This document shows, piece after piece, positions 1 through 8,963 of a stretch of 64,000 nt of DNA (position 1 is its first letter; the number at the start of each line of letters is the position of its first letter). The notes under the pieces are model-generated. The model was not told the origin of the DNA. It worked only from the letters and a program-made list of their open reading frames with translations, and did no database searches. The stretch spans positions 510,815 to 574,814 of the forward strand of contig NZ_KE386949.1 of NCBI RefSeq assembly GCF_000429765.1, in the 5' to 3' direction. The translations under genes were made by a program, and so were the position numbers. Source of the DNA: Gemmobacter nectariphilus DSM 15620 (GTDB lineage: Bacteria; Pseudomonadota; Alphaproteobacteria; Rhodobacterales; Rhodobacteraceae).

Positions 1-553
1 GCTCGACGATATAGCGGCGCTGGGTTTCCGGCAGATCGTCCAGCGGCGTGCCATTGCCCCAGTCGGCATGGAACAGCGCCGTCGCCTCGTGCGGCTTGCC
101 CTGGGCCAGAAGGGCGCGGAACTGTTCCTGCTTGTCGGCCCAGACGCGCGCCTCGGCCGCACCGATGGCACGGGCGGCCGAGAACAGCACCGGCTCGAAC
201 AGGGTCAGGCTGCGCACCAGATCGGGGCGCTGCATGGCCAGCCGCAGGGCGACCGTGCCACCAAAGGAATGGCCCAGAATGTCCACCGGCGCGCCGCCGC
301 CGATCCGCTCGGCCAGCGCCTGCGCCACCGCCGCCGCCGTGTCATGCATCGACCCGCCGGCCGGCCAGTCGGCGCTGTGGCCATGGCCCGGCAGGTCGGG
401 CGCGGTCAGCGTGGCCGCATCGCCCAGATGCGCCGCCATCGGCACCCAGGCCCCGCCATGGGCCAGCGAGCAATGCAGCGCCAGAACTGGCCGCGCCCCG
501 CCCCCAAGGGTGCGCAGATGGGTCGGGTGGCCCCCGACGAGTTCGGTTTTCAT
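1..553 (-). CDS. Alpha/beta-fold hydrolase, 3' part cut by window edge
   Basis: The gene begins with an ATG at 551-553 and reads without a stop to the left edge, so the C-terminus is missing. The protein starts [19 protein letters not shown], followed by the strand/turn of an alpha/beta hydrolase ([11 protein letters not shown]) and [10 protein letters not shown]. The nucleophile elbow GHSFGG (encoded near 258-276) supplies the catalytic serine. The acid and histidine of the triad lie in the poorly conserved or missing part. The start overlaps the stop of the upstream isomerase gene by one base (TGATG), so the two are translationally coupled. The substrate cannot be told from sequence; small-molecule ester or C-C hydrolysis is likely. 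Confidence 0.8.
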   Translation of the reverse strand, partial: MKTELVGGHPTHLRTLGGGARPVLALHCSLAHGGAWVPMAAHLGDAATLTAPDLPGHGHSADWPAGGSMHDTAAAVAQALAERIGGGAPVDILGHSFGGTVALRLAMQRPDLVRSLTLFEPVLFSAARAIGAAEARVWADKQEQFRALLAQGKPHEATALFHADWGNGTPLDDLPETQRRYIVE

Positions 554-1149
554 CAAAGCTGTCCCGACAGGTGAAGATCCAGATCCTCCAGCCGGTCCTG
601 GCCCCAGAACCGCTCGCCTTCGACGATGTAGAACGGGGCGCCGAACACCCCGGCCGCAACGGCATCCTCGAGATTGCGGGCATAGGTCTCGGCGCCGGTG
701 AACAGGCCCTTGTCGGCCAGCGCCGGGTCAAAGCCGTGACGCGACAACTGGTCGCGGATCACCTCGTCCTCGGCGATGTTCTTGCCCTCGGCCCAGCAGG
801 CGCGCATGAAGCCCTGCACCAGACCCGGCAGATCGCCGCCGCCGGCATTTTGCGCCGCGATGATCGCATAGCTGGCAGGCGCGGGGTTCGTCGGGAAGAA
901 CGGCGGCTGAAGATCGATCTTCATGCCCAGCTTGGCTGCCGTGCGCCGCAGATCCTGAAGCCGATAGGCCTTGCGGCTTTCGTGCCGTTCCGCCAGTACC
1001 TTGCCCCCGGTGCGCGGAAAGATCCCCGGCGTGTCGAACGGCAGATAGCGGATGGTCGCGCCATGCTTTGCGGCAATACGCTCCAGCCGGTCGCCCGCCA
1101 GATAGCACCAGGGCGAGACAGGCGTGAAATAATAGTCGATCTGCGGCAT
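553..1149 (-). CDS. 2-hydroxychromene-2-carboxylate isomerase / DsbA-family protein
   Basis: This 198-residue protein begins [19 protein letters not shown]. The SPWCYLAG segment corresponds to the S-P-[WY] glutathione-binding start of kappa-class GST and HCCA isomerases, and the C-terminal [18 protein letters not shown] matches the cis-Pro/substrate segment of the DsbA fold. The length fits the family. Such enzymes isomerise intermediates of aromatic-ring catabolism with glutathione, but many family members have unknown substrates and no naphthalene-pathway genes are adjacent. It is followed by the alpha/beta hydrolase through a TGATG overlap. The start is the only ATG that preserves the N-terminal strand. 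Family membership is confident, the exact reaction is not. Confidence 0.8.
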   Translation of the reverse strand: MPQIDYYFTPVSPWCYLAGDRLERIAAKHGATIRYLPFDTPGIFPRTGGKVLAERHESRKAYRLQDLRRTAAKLGMKIDLQPPFFPTNPAPASYAIIAAQNAGGGDLPGLVQGFMRACWAEGKNIAEDEVIRDQLSRHGFDPALADKGLFTGAETYARNLEDAVAAGVFGAPFYIVEGERFWGQDRLEDLDLHLSGQL

Positions 1150-1242
1150 GGCGACTTTCCCGGTTTCCAGAGGGTTTCGCTGGACCCTAGTCGGGTGATA
1201 AGCGGTGTCAACGCCCCGAATCCCCTGTGCAAGGACTGTCCC

Positions 1243-2262
1243 ATGCCCGTGATGACCGAACCCAAGCTTATTGCCGGGAATGCCAACAAGTCGCTCGCCA
1301 GCGCGATTGCCCGTCGGATGTCGATGCACCGGGGCATGTCCGTCAACCTGCTGAACGCGCGCGTCGAGCGCTTCAACGATCAGGAAGTCTATGTCGAGGT
1401 CTATGACAATGTCCGCGGCGAGGACATGTACATCATCCAGCCGACCTCGAACCCGGCCAATGACAACCTGATGGAGCTGCTGATCATCACCGATGCGCTG
1501 CGCCGGTCTTCGGCCGATCGCATCACGGCGGTGATCCCCTATTTCGGCTATGCCCGGCAGGACCGCCGCGCCAAGGCCCGCACGCCGATTTCCGCCAAAC
1601 TGGTCGCGAACCTGCTGACCGAGGCGGGCGTGGACCGCGTGCTGACGATGGATCTGCACGCCGCGCAGATTCAGGGCTTTTTCGACATTCCGGTCGACAA
1701 CCTTTACGCCGCGCCGATCTTTGCGATGGATGTGGAACATCACTTCCGTGGCCGGCTGGACAATGTGACCATCGTCTCGCCCGATGTGGGCGGTGTGGCC
1801 CGCGCGCGCGAGCTGGCCAAGCGCATCGGCTGCGCGCTGGCCATCGTGGACAAGCGCCGCGAAAAGGCCGGCGAGATTGCCGAGATGACGGTGATCGGCG
1901 ATGTTGAAGGCCAGACCTGCATCATCGTCGATGACATCTGCGACACTGCCGGCACACTGGTCAAGGCAGCCGATCTGCTGCTGGACAACGGCGCGGCAGA
2001 GGTGCACGCCTATATCACCCATGGCGTCCTGTCCGGCCCGGCGGTGGAACGGGTGACGAAATCGCGCATGAAATCGCTGGTCATCACCGATTCGATCGAG
2101 CCCTCGGCCGCCGTGAACGCTGCGCCGAACATCCGCATCGTGCCGACCGCGCCGATCTTTGCCCAGGCGATCCTGAACATCTGGAACGGCAATTCCGTGT
2201 CCTCGCTGTTCGAGACCGAGACCTTGCAGCCGATCTATGAGGGGCTCTATCCCCGGCCGTAA
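1243..2262 (+). CDS. prs: Ribose-phosphate pyrophosphokinase (PRPP synthase)
   Basis: PRPP synthase makes 5-phosphoribosyl diphosphate from ribose 5-phosphate and ATP for nucleotide, histidine and tryptophan synthesis in the cytosol. The 339-residue protein shows [17 protein letters not shown], the metal/ATP-binding histidine region ([13 protein letters not shown]), the flexible loop [10 protein letters not shown] and the PRPP-binding signature [13 protein letters not shown]. The ATG at 1243 is preceded by AAGGA at 1231-1235, which favours it over the in-frame ATG at 1252. It is about 20 residues longer than typical enteric enzymes because of an N-terminal extension. Three bases separate it from lnt. 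Confidence 0.96.
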   Translation: MPVMTEPKLIAGNANKSLASAIARRMSMHRGMSVNLLNARVERFNDQEVYVEVYDNVRGEDMYIIQPTSNPANDNLMELLIITDALRRSSADRITAVIPYFGYARQDRRAKARTPISAKLVANLLTEAGVDRVLTMDLHAAQIQGFFDIPVDNLYAAPIFAMDVEHHFRGRLDNVTIVSPDVGGVARARELAKRIGCALAIVDKRREKAGEIAEMTVIGDVEGQTCIIVDDICDTAGTLVKAADLLLDNGAAEVHAYITHGVLSGPAVERVTKSRMKSLVITDSIEPSAAVNAAPNIRIVPTAPIFAQAILNIWNGNSVSSLFETETLQPIYEGLYPRP

Positions 2263-2265
2263 GCC

Positions 2266-3741
2266 ATGACCGGGCGTTGGGGCGGGCTGATGCTGGCCGC
2301 CGTCGCCGGGCTGGCGGCGGCGCTGGGGCAGGTTCCATGGGCGCTGTGGTGGCTGGCGCTGCCTGGCTATTCTGCGGCAATCTGGCTGGTGGCCGGGGCA
2401 CTGACGCGCTGGCAGGCCGCGGCGCGTGGCTGGCTGTTCGGAACCGCGCATTTCCTGCTGGCCCTGCACTGGATCACCGAACCCTTTCAGATCGACGCCG
2501 TGCGCGATGCCTGGATGGCGCCCTATGCGCTGGTGCTGATGGCGGGCGGGCTGGCGCTGTTCTGGGGCGCGGCGGGGCTGGTCTCGGCGTTCTTCCGCCC
2601 CCGCGCGCTGGCCTTTGCGCTTGCGCTGGCGGGGGCCGAGGCCGCACGGGGCGCCGTGCTGACCGGCTTTCCCTGGGCGATGCCGGGGCATATCTGGCTG
2701 ACGCTGGCGCCGATGCAACTTGCGGCGCTGGCCGGGGCGGGCGGGCTGACGCTGCTGACGCTGGGGCTGGCGCTGCTGCCGGTGATGGCCCGCCTGCGCG
2801 GTCTGGGCGCTGCGGCGGCGCTGCTGGCGGCTGTCTGGGGCTGGGGGCAGTGGCGCCTTGGCCAGCCCCTGCCTGCCCCGCCCGGCCCGGTGATCCGCCT
2901 TGTGCAGCCCAATGCCGACCAGCTGCTGAAATGGCAGCCGGACCATGCGCGCGAATTCTTCGACCGCCATATCGACCTGACCGCCGCCCCGGCCGAGCGC
3001 CAGCCCGACCTGATCGTCTGGCCGGAAACCTCGGTCCCCTTCCTGCTCAATGACGACCGGGGCGGTCTGCGTGCCATCCTGTCAGCCTCGGGCGGAACGC
3101 CTGTCGCGCTTGGCATCCAGCGCACCGAAGGGCTGCGCGGCTATAATTCGCTGGCCGTGATCGGCCCCGATGCCCAGGGCGCGCCGCAGATCCGTGCCGT
3201 CTATGACAAGGCCCATCTGGTGCCCTTTGGCGAATATGTCCCCTTGGGCGATCAGATGGCCGACTGGCTGGGCATCTTCAGCTTTTCCCCGCGCGAGGGC
3301 TTTGGCTATTCCCCCGGCCCTGGCCCGCGCCTGCTGGACCTGCCCGGCCTTGGCACCGTTCAGCCGCTGATCTGCTACGAGGCGGTCTTTCCGTATTTCC
3401 AGCGCGCTGTCGCCCGGCCGGACTGGCTGTTGCAGATCACCAACGATGCCTGGTTCGGCGATGATGCCGGGCCATTCCAGCACCTTGCCCTTGCCCGCCT
3501 GCGCGCTGTCGAAAACGGCCTGCCGCTGGTGCGGGTTGCCAATACCGGCGTCTCGGCAGTGATCGACGGCCGGGGGGGCGTGGTGGCAGAACTTGGCCTC
3601 AACCGGATGGGGCTGCTCGATGTTGCCCTGCCCGGCGCGCTGCCCGCGACACCCTATGCCGGGCTGGGGCGCTGGCCATCTGTCGTGGCCTGGCTGCTGG
3701 GGTTCCTGCTGCTTTTGTGCCGCAGATCCGTCAAACATTGA
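2266..3741 (+). CDS. lnt: Apolipoprotein N-acyltransferase
   Basis: Lnt adds the third acyl chain to the N-terminal cysteine of lipoproteins at the inner membrane. The first ~190 residues are a run of hydrophobic helices, the rest is a nitrilase-fold domain, and a last hydrophobic segment precedes the C-terminus, as in the family. The catalytic triad is visible as Glu254 (IVWPETSVPF), Lys315 (YDKAHLVPFGEYVP) and Cys370 (LICYEAVFPY). Length (491) is normal. It follows prs after three bases and precedes the metK riboswitch, so prs-lnt probably form a unit read toward metK. Confidence 0.96.
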   Translation: MTGRWGGLMLAAVAGLAAALGQVPWALWWLALPGYSAAIWLVAGALTRWQAAARGWLFGTAHFLLALHWITEPFQIDAVRDAWMAPYALVLMAGGLALFWGAAGLVSAFFRPRALAFALALAGAEAARGAVLTGFPWAMPGHIWLTLAPMQLAALAGAGGLTLLTLGLALLPVMARLRGLGAAAALLAAVWGWGQWRLGQPLPAPPGPVIRLVQPNADQLLKWQPDHAREFFDRHIDLTAAPAERQPDLIVWPETSVPFLLNDDRGGLRAILSASGGTPVALGIQRTEGLRGYNSLAVIGPDAQGAPQIRAVYDKAHLVPFGEYVPLGDQMADWLGIFSFSPREGFGYSPGPGPRLLDLPGLGTVQPLICYEAVFPYFQRAVARPDWLLQITNDAWFGDDAGPFQHLALARLRAVENGLPLVRVANTGVSAVIDGRGGVVAELGLNRMGLLDVALPGALPATPYAGLGRWPSVVAWLLGFLLLLCRRSVKH

Positions 3742-3776
3742 CCCTGACCGCAGGGCATTGTATGCGCGGCGACTGA

Positions 3777-3820
3777 CCGTCACAACGGCTTCCTGGCGTG
3801 ACGGCATACCCCAATGGAGC
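3777..3820 (+). promoter_or_regulatory. SAM/SAH riboswitch upstream of metK
   Basis: A 7-bp hairpin pairs 3777-3783 (CCGTCAC) with 3798-3804 (GTGACGG). Loop bases TTCC at 3790-3793 can pair with GGAG at 3816-3819, forming an H-type pseudoknot. That GGAG is the metK ribosome binding site, nine bases before the ATG at 3829, so ligand binding would hide it. The loop segment CACAACGGCTTCCTGGCGTG and the TGGAGCA end match the small SAM/SAH riboswitch described in Rhodobacterales ahead of metK. This is recognition by eye against the remembered consensus, with no covariance-model search. Confidence 0.9.
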
Positions 3821-3828
3821 ACCCTTTC

Positions 3829-5016
3829 ATGTCCCGCAAGAACTACGTCTTCACTTCCGAAAGCGTTTCGGAAGGTCATCCCGACAAGGTCTGCGACCGC
3901 ATCTCCGACGCCGTCCTTGATGCGTTCCTGACTGTCGAGCCCCACGCCCGCGTTGCTTGCGAGACCTTTGCGACCACCGGCCGCGTCGTCGTCGGCGGCG
4001 AGGTTGGCCTGTCCGACAAGGACAAGCTGAAAGAGATGCTGGGCCGCGTCGATGGCATCGTGCGCGAGTGCATCCGCGACATCGGCTATGAGCAGAAGAA
4101 ATTCCACTGGGAAACCGTCAAGGTCCAGAACCACCTGCACAAGCAATCGGCCCATATCGCCCAGGGCGTCGATGCGAACGACAAGAAGGGCAAGGCCGAA
4201 GGTGCCGGCGATCAGGGCATCATGTTCGGCTATGCCTGCCGCGAGACCGAGGCGCTGATGCCCGCGCCGATCCAGTATGCCCATGCGATCCTGCGCCGTC
4301 TGGCCGAGGCGCGCAAATCCGGCGCCGAACCCACCCTGCTGCCCGACGCCAAGTCGCAGCTGTCGGTGCGCTATGCCGATGGCAAGCCGGTCGAGGTCAC
4401 CTCGATCGTGCTCTCGCATCAGCATGTCAGCAAGAAGCAGAAGTCCAAGGACATCCGCGCCATCGTCGAACCCTATATCCGCGAGGTTCTGCCCGAAGGC
4501 TGGATCACCAAGAAAACCGTCTGGCACGTCAACCCGACGGGCACCTTTGTGATCGGAGGCCCTGATGGCGACGCCGGCCTGACCGGGCGCAAGATCATCG
4601 TAGATACCTATGGCGGCGCGGCGCCCCATGGTGGCGGCGCCTTCTCGGGCAAGGATCCGACCAAGGTTGACCGCTCGGCCGCCTATGCCGCGCGCTACCT
4701 GGCCAAGAACGTGGTGGCCGCCGGTCTGGCCGAACGCTGCACGCTGCAGCTGTCCTATGCCATCGGCATCGCAGAGCCCCAGTCGATCTATATCGACACC
4801 CACAGCACCGGCGTTGTCCCGGACGAGGTGATCGAAAAGGCGGTCATGGCCTCGATGGACCTGACGCCGCAGGGCATCCGCACCCATCTTGGCCTGAACC
4901 GCCCGATCTATTCGCGCACCTCGGCCTATGGCCACTTCGGCCGCGCCCCCGAGGCGGATGGCGGCTTCAGCTGGGAACGCACCGACCTGATCGAGGCGCT
5001 GAAAAAGGCCGTCTGA
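3829..5016 (+). CDS. metK: S-adenosylmethionine synthetase
   Basis: MetK makes SAM from methionine and ATP. The 395-residue protein has the N-terminal [19 protein letters not shown] segment, the [13 protein letters not shown] hexapeptide-type signature and [20 protein letters not shown], which carries the second P-loop-like signature. The ATG at 3829 is chosen over 3814 because the Shine-Dalgarno GGAG lies at 3816-3819, and 3814 would start inside it. Expression is probably controlled by the overlapping SAM/SAH riboswitch as product feedback. The downstream neighbour trmB is itself a SAM-dependent methyltransferase. Confidence 0.97.
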   Translation: MSRKNYVFTSESVSEGHPDKVCDRISDAVLDAFLTVEPHARVACETFATTGRVVVGGEVGLSDKDKLKEMLGRVDGIVRECIRDIGYEQKKFHWETVKVQNHLHKQSAHIAQGVDANDKKGKAEGAGDQGIMFGYACRETEALMPAPIQYAHAILRRLAEARKSGAEPTLLPDAKSQLSVRYADGKPVEVTSIVLSHQHVSKKQKSKDIRAIVEPYIREVLPEGWITKKTVWHVNPTGTFVIGGPDGDAGLTGRKIIVDTYGGAAPHGGGAFSGKDPTKVDRSAAYAARYLAKNVVAAGLAERCTLQLSYAIGIAEPQSIYIDTHSTGVVPDEVIEKAVMASMDLTPQGIRTHLGLNRPIYSRTSAYGHFGRAPEADGGFSWERTDLIEALKKAV

Positions 5017-5018
5017 CC

Positions 5019-5106
5019 TTCATCTGTCCCCAAATATCCTGGGGGTTTCTCAAGGGGGGCAAGGCCCCCCTTGAGCAGGGGGCGTGGGGGACTGGTCCCC
5101 CGCCTC
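5019..5106 (+). repeat. Intergenic AAATATCC-hairpin element, copy A
   Basis: The element has a core CCCCAAATATCCTGGGGG (5028-5045) followed by a perfect 10-bp stem CAAGGGGGGC/GCCCCCCTTG with an AAG loop (5051-5073). The same core-plus-hairpin arrangement recurs six more times in this window. Lying between metK and trmB in the direction of transcription, the hairpin could also attenuate or terminate transcription, but no T-tract follows it. Confidence 0.75.
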
Positions 5107-5126
5107 CTCCCCCAAAGGCGATCCAC

Positions 5127-5828
5127 ATGACCAACCCCGATACCCCCCGCCGCAATTTCTATGGCCGCACCCACGGCAAGACCCTGCGCGCCTCGCAAAA
5201 GACCTATCTGGCCGAGGATCTCGACCGCCTGCGCCTCTGCGGCGTCTCGCGCGAGGATAATCCCGATCGCGCCCCGCTCGATCTGGCGACCGCCTTTCCC
5301 GGCACCGGCCCGCTGTGGCTCGAGGTCGGCTTTGGCGGGGGCGAACATATGGTCCACATGGCCGCCCGCAATCCCGGGATCCGGCTGATCGGCTGCGAGC
5401 CCTTCGTCAACGGCATCGCCATGCTGCTGGGCAAGATCCGTGCGGCGGGCGTGACGAACCTTGCGATCCACCCGGCGGATGTGCGCGAGCTGTTCGACGT
5501 GCTGCCCGATGCCTGCCTGTCCAGGGTGTTCCTGAACTACCCCGACCCCTGGCCCAAGGCGCGGCATCACCGCCGCCGGTTCGTGAATCCCGATTACCTG
5601 CTGCCGCTGGCCCGCGTCACCGCACCAGGCGCCGAATTCCGCGTCGCGACCGACATTCCCGATTATGTCCGCCAGACACTGGAAGAGGTGCCCCCCGCCG
5701 GCTTCACGCTGGAACGCCAGGCCGGCCCGGGCGAGGCCTGGGACGACTGGATCTCGACCCGCTATGAACAAAAGGCCCTGCGCGAAGGGCGTGAGCCGCA
5801 CTATCTGACCTTCCGCCGCAACGGCTAG
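5127..5828 (+). CDS. trmB: tRNA (guanine-N7-)-methyltransferase
   Basis: TrmB makes m7G46 in tRNA variable loops using SAM. The 233-residue protein begins with the basic RRNFYGRTHGKTLRASQ tail, then the SAM-binding motif WLEVGFGGGEHM, and LNYPDPWPKARHHRRRFV, the family's P-D-P-W-P-K signature. The length is typical. It follows metK, separated by the intergenic repeat. An AAAGG-type site lies just upstream of the ATG at 5127. It converges with cdd, whose stop is 12 bases beyond. Confidence 0.95.
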   Translation: MTNPDTPRRNFYGRTHGKTLRASQKTYLAEDLDRLRLCGVSREDNPDRAPLDLATAFPGTGPLWLEVGFGGGEHMVHMAARNPGIRLIGCEPFVNGIAMLLGKIRAAGVTNLAIHPADVRELFDVLPDACLSRVFLNYPDPWPKARHHRRRFVNPDYLLPLARVTAPGAEFRVATDIPDYVRQTLEEVPPAGFTLERQAGPGEAWDDWISTRYEQKALREGREPHYLTFRRNG

Positions 5829-5840
5829 CGCGGTGTCGCG

Positions 5841-6260
5841 CTAGGTCGGCCGGCGGTATTTGCCTGGCAGCAAGCTCTGGATCGGCACCGGCGTGCAGCC
5901 ACATGGGCCATCCGGCATCAGGACCTGCGCGGCGGGCGCATAGTCCGAAAGCATCTCGCGGCACATGCCGCACGGGGCGATGACCGGCGTGTTTCCGTCT
6001 GGCAGATGATAGACTGCGACGATGCGCTCGACCTCTGCCGAGCCATGTTCCGTCACCGCCCGCCCCAAGGCGATGGACTCGGCGCAAACCGCGATCCGGC
6101 CGACATTGGCGGCCATGTTGACCCCGGTGACGATCTGGCCCGATTTCAGCCGCAGCGCAGCGCCGACCACATGCCAGTCCAGCCGATAGCGCTGGCGGAT
6201 CGCGGCGCGCGCGGCCTCGAGAAGGTCATTGTCGTCCTGATCTGTGCCGTGCAATGCCAT
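5841..6260 (-). CDS. cdd: Cytidine deaminase
   Basis: This 139-residue zinc enzyme deaminates cytidine or deoxycytidine in pyrimidine salvage. The zinc and catalytic residues are visible as CAESIALGRA (Cys-Ala-Glu) and PCGMCREML (Pro-Cys-x-x-Cys). The length fits the small homotetrameric type. The start MALHGTDQDDNDLLEAA at 6258-6260 lies one base after the mltG stop, so the gene is the last of a minus-strand fabF-mltG-cdd run. A longer in-frame reading upstream would extend into mltG and is not needed. Confidence 0.9.
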   Translation of the reverse strand: MALHGTDQDDNDLLEAARAAIRQRYRLDWHVVGAALRLKSGQIVTGVNMAANVGRIAVCAESIALGRAVTEHGSAEVERIVAVYHLPDGNTPVIAPCGMCREMLSDYAPAAQVLMPDGPCGCTPVPIQSLLPGKYRRPT

Positions 6261-6261
6261 G

Positions 6262-7431
6262 TCAGTTCCCCGTGGGCTGCTGCTTCGCCCGATCCGCCTC
6301 GATCTGGCGCCACTTTGCCACGTTGGCATTATGCGCCGCCAGCGTCTCGGCAAAGGCATGACCGCCTGATCCATCGGCCACAAAGAACAGATAGGGCGTA
6401 GCCGGCGGGTTCAGCGTGGCCTCGATGCTGGCGCGGCCAGGGTTCGCGATGGGCGTCGGCGGCAACCCGTCGATGACATAGGTGTTCCAGGGCGTCGCCG
6501 CCCGCAACTCCGACTGCCGCAGCCCGCGCCCCAGCACCCCCTGCCCCTTGGTCACGCCATAGATCACCGCCGGGTCGGTCTGCAGCTTCATCCCGGCCTT
6601 GAGGCGGTTGATGAAGACGCTGGCCACCGTGCCGCGCTCTTCGGGAACGCCGGTTTCCTTTTCGACGATCGAGGCCATGACCAGCGCCTCTTCGGGGGTC
6701 TTGTAAGGCAGGCCCTCGGCCCGCGCCGCCCACAGATCGGCCAGCAGCCGGGTCTGGCGGCCCTGCATTTCGGCCAGCAGCTCCGCGCGGTCCTCGCCCT
6801 TGACGATCTCGTAGCTGTCGGGGGCCAGCGTGCCTTCGGGCGGCAGCGGGCCAACCTCGCCGGCCATGATGTCGATGCGCTTCATCGCCTCGGCCGCCTG
6901 CCACACCGTTGTGCCTTCGGCCAGGGTCACACGAAAGCGGATGCCGGGGTCGGCAACTGCCTTGGTGTATTCTGCCGGGGCCTCGGTTGCGGCCGGGTCG
7001 AACTTGACCACCTCGACATAACGCTGGGTCGCCGGGTCCAATTCGCGCAGGACCACATCGGCCACCGTGACGCCGATGCGATAGTTGATTTCGGCCCCGC
7101 AGGTCGATTGCCCGCCGCGGGTCAGCTGATCGACGATGGCATCCATGCTGGTGCCCGGCTGGATCAGATAGGATCCGAACTTCAGCCCCTGTGCCTTGCC
7201 GCTGTAATCCGCCCCGATCCGGAAAATCCGCGCATCGCTGATCGCGCCCTGCGATTCCAGCGCCCGGCTGACCGCCGCGAACGAGGCCCCGCGCTCGACC
7301 CGGAAGCAGATCGCGGTTTCCAGCGGACCCGGCCCGTCATATTGCCGCTTGCCCCAGGCCAGCAGCCCCGCCAGCGCGATCAGCACCACAATGAACAGCG
7401 TCAGCGCGTTCGAGGCAACGGCCTTCCACAT
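6262..7431 (-). CDS. mltG: Endolytic murein transglycosylase MltG
   Basis: MltG (YceG family) cleaves nascent glycan strands at the inner membrane and is thought to set their length. The 389-residue protein has one N-terminal membrane helix (LFIVVLIALAGLLAWG), a LysM-like region, and the catalytic segment MASIVEKETGVPEERGTVAS with the conserved Glu. This is followed by INRLKAGMKLQTDPAVIYG and the terminal NTYVIDGLPPTPIANPG. The length is a little above enteric MltG. It starts inside the fabF stop (TGATG). Pairing of mltG with a fatty-acid gene is common in bacteria, where fabF-pabC-mltG runs are known. Confidence 0.94.
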   Translation of the reverse strand: MWKAVASNALTLFIVVLIALAGLLAWGKRQYDGPGPLETAICFRVERGASFAAVSRALESQGAISDARIFRIGADYSGKAQGLKFGSYLIQPGTSMDAIVDQLTRGGQSTCGAEINYRIGVTVADVVLRELDPATQRYVEVVKFDPAATEAPAEYTKAVADPGIRFRVTLAEGTTVWQAAEAMKRIDIMAGEVGPLPPEGTLAPDSYEIVKGEDRAELLAEMQGRQTRLLADLWAARAEGLPYKTPEEALVMASIVEKETGVPEERGTVASVFINRLKAGMKLQTDPAVIYGVTKGQGVLGRGLRQSELRAATPWNTYVIDGLPPTPIANPGRASIEATLNPPATPYLFFVADGSGGHAFAETLAAHNANVAKWRQIEADRAKQQPTGN

Positions 7432-8693
7432 CAGTCGCGAACCTTGCCCAGAACCAGGCTGGCATTGGTGCCGCCAAAGCCGAACGAGTTCGACAGGGCA
7501 ATGTCGATCTTGCGCTTCACGGCCTTGTTCGGCGCCAGATCCAGCTTGGGCTCGACCGCCGGGTTGTCCAGGTTGATGGTCGGCGGCGCCACCTGATCGC
7601 GGATCGCCAGCACGCAGAAGATCGCCTCGACCGCCCCGGCCGCGCCCAGCAGGTGGCCAATGCTGGATTTGGTCGACGACATGGTCGCACCCGCCGCCGC
7701 ATCGCCCATCAGCCGTTCGACCGCGCCAAGTTCGATCGTATCGGCCATCGTGCTGGTGCCGTGGGCGTTGATGTAATCCACCTTGTCCGGGGTGATCCCG
7801 GCCCGGGCCAGCGCAGCCTTCATGCTGCGGAATCCGCCATCGCCATCTTCGGACGGCGCGGTGATGTGATAGGCATCGCCCGACAGGCCATAGCCCAGCA
7901 CCTCGGCATAAATCTTGGCGCCGCGCGCCTTGGCGTGTTCGTATTCTTCCAGCACGACAACGCCCGCGCCTTCGCCCATGACGAAACCGTCACGGTCGGC
8001 ATCATAGGGGCGGCTGGCCTTGGCGGGGTCAGCCTCGCGCTTGGTGGACAGCGCCTTGCAGGCGTTGAACCCGGCAATGCCGATTTCCGAGATCGGCGAT
8101 TCCGCGCCGCCCGCCACCATCACATCGGCATCGCCGATCATGATCAGCCGCGCCGCATCGCCAATCGCATGGGCGCCGGTCGAGCAGGCGGTCACCACCG
8201 CATGGTTCGGTCCCTTGAAGCCAAAGCGAATGGACACCTGACCCGAGATCAGGTTGATCAGCGCCCCTGGAATGAAGAAGGGCGAAACGCGCTTCGGCCC
8301 CTTTTCCTTGATCAGAACGGCCGTTTCGGCAATCGAGGTCAACCCGCCGATGCCCGAGCCGATCATCACGCCCGTGCGCTCGAATTCCTCGTCGGTGGCC
8401 GGTTGCCAGCCCGAATCCTTCACGGCCTGAGTGGCGGCTGCCATGCCATAGAGGATGAAATCATCCACCTTGCGGCGGTCCTTCGGCTCCATCCAGTCGT
8501 CCGGATTGAAGGTGCCGTTCGTGCCATCGCCAAACGGGATCTCGCAGGCATATTTCGTCACGACGTTCGAGGCGTCGAACCGCGTGATCGGGCCCGCCCC
8601 CGATTGCCCCGCCAGCAGCCGCGACCAGGTTTCTTCCACCCCGCAAGCCAGCGGTGTGACCATTCCCAGCCCCGTGACCACTACCCGACGCAT
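7431..8693 (-). CDS. fabF: Beta-ketoacyl-ACP synthase II
   Basis: This condensing enzyme elongates acyl-ACP with malonyl-ACP. The 420-residue protein starts MRRVVVTGLGMVTPLACG and contains the nucleophile motif VVTACSTGAHAIGDA, then INAHGTSTMADTIE and SSIGHLLGAAGAVEA with the two catalytic histidines. It ends with the family's NSFGFGGTNASLVL. The start at 8693 is backed by GAGGAGA a few bases upstream; longer readings run into the intergenic repeat. acpP is not adjacent, so this may be a second fabF copy or a relocated one. It is coupled to mltG by TGATG. Confidence 0.95.
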   Translation of the reverse strand: MRRVVVTGLGMVTPLACGVEETWSRLLAGQSGAGPITRFDASNVVTKYACEIPFGDGTNGTFNPDDWMEPKDRRKVDDFILYGMAAATQAVKDSGWQPATDEEFERTGVMIGSGIGGLTSIAETAVLIKEKGPKRVSPFFIPGALINLISGQVSIRFGFKGPNHAVVTACSTGAHAIGDAARLIMIGDADVMVAGGAESPISEIGIAGFNACKALSTKREADPAKASRPYDADRDGFVMGEGAGVVVLEEYEHAKARGAKIYAEVLGYGLSGDAYHITAPSEDGDGGFRSMKAALARAGITPDKVDYINAHGTSTMADTIELGAVERLMGDAAAGATMSSTKSSIGHLLGAAGAVEAIFCVLAIRDQVAPPTINLDNPAVEPKLDLAPNKAVKRKIDIALSNSFGFGGTNASLVLGKVRD

Positions 8694-8790
8694 GCCTGTC
8701 TCCTCATGGACGTTCCGCCTATCGCGAAAGCTGATACACGCGCGCCCCCGCCAGCGCAACATTGTGCCATGTTTGCAGGCGGCTTGCCGC

Positions 8791-8880
8791 CCTTCGCCTT
8801 GATACAAATATCCTGGGGGGCGGCGCTGCCGTTGCCATCCTCCCTGCCCTCGCCATGGGGGCAAAGCCCCCCTCGCGCCC
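8791..8880 (+). repeat. Intergenic AAATATCC-hairpin element, copy B
   Basis: The core CAAATATCCTGGGGGG occupies 8805-8820 and a hairpin GGGGGC-AAA-GCCCCC occupies 8857-8871. The preceding CTTCGCCTTGAT resembles the flank of other copies. It lies in the divergent spacer between fabF and the aldo/keto reductase gene. Confidence 0.7.
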
Positions 8881-8963
8881 CCCACGTTTGCTCGATCCGT
8901 CCAACTCCCCCCTTGCCCCCGGCGCCCCTGTGACTAGTCTTTGCCGGAACAAAGGAGAGACCG

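Noticed and set aside
1150-2970. Minus-strand extension of the HCCA isomerase reading frame to 805 codons
   Set aside because: The extension is antisense to prs and lnt and is Arg/Gln/Gly-rich without motifs; the family start is at 1149.
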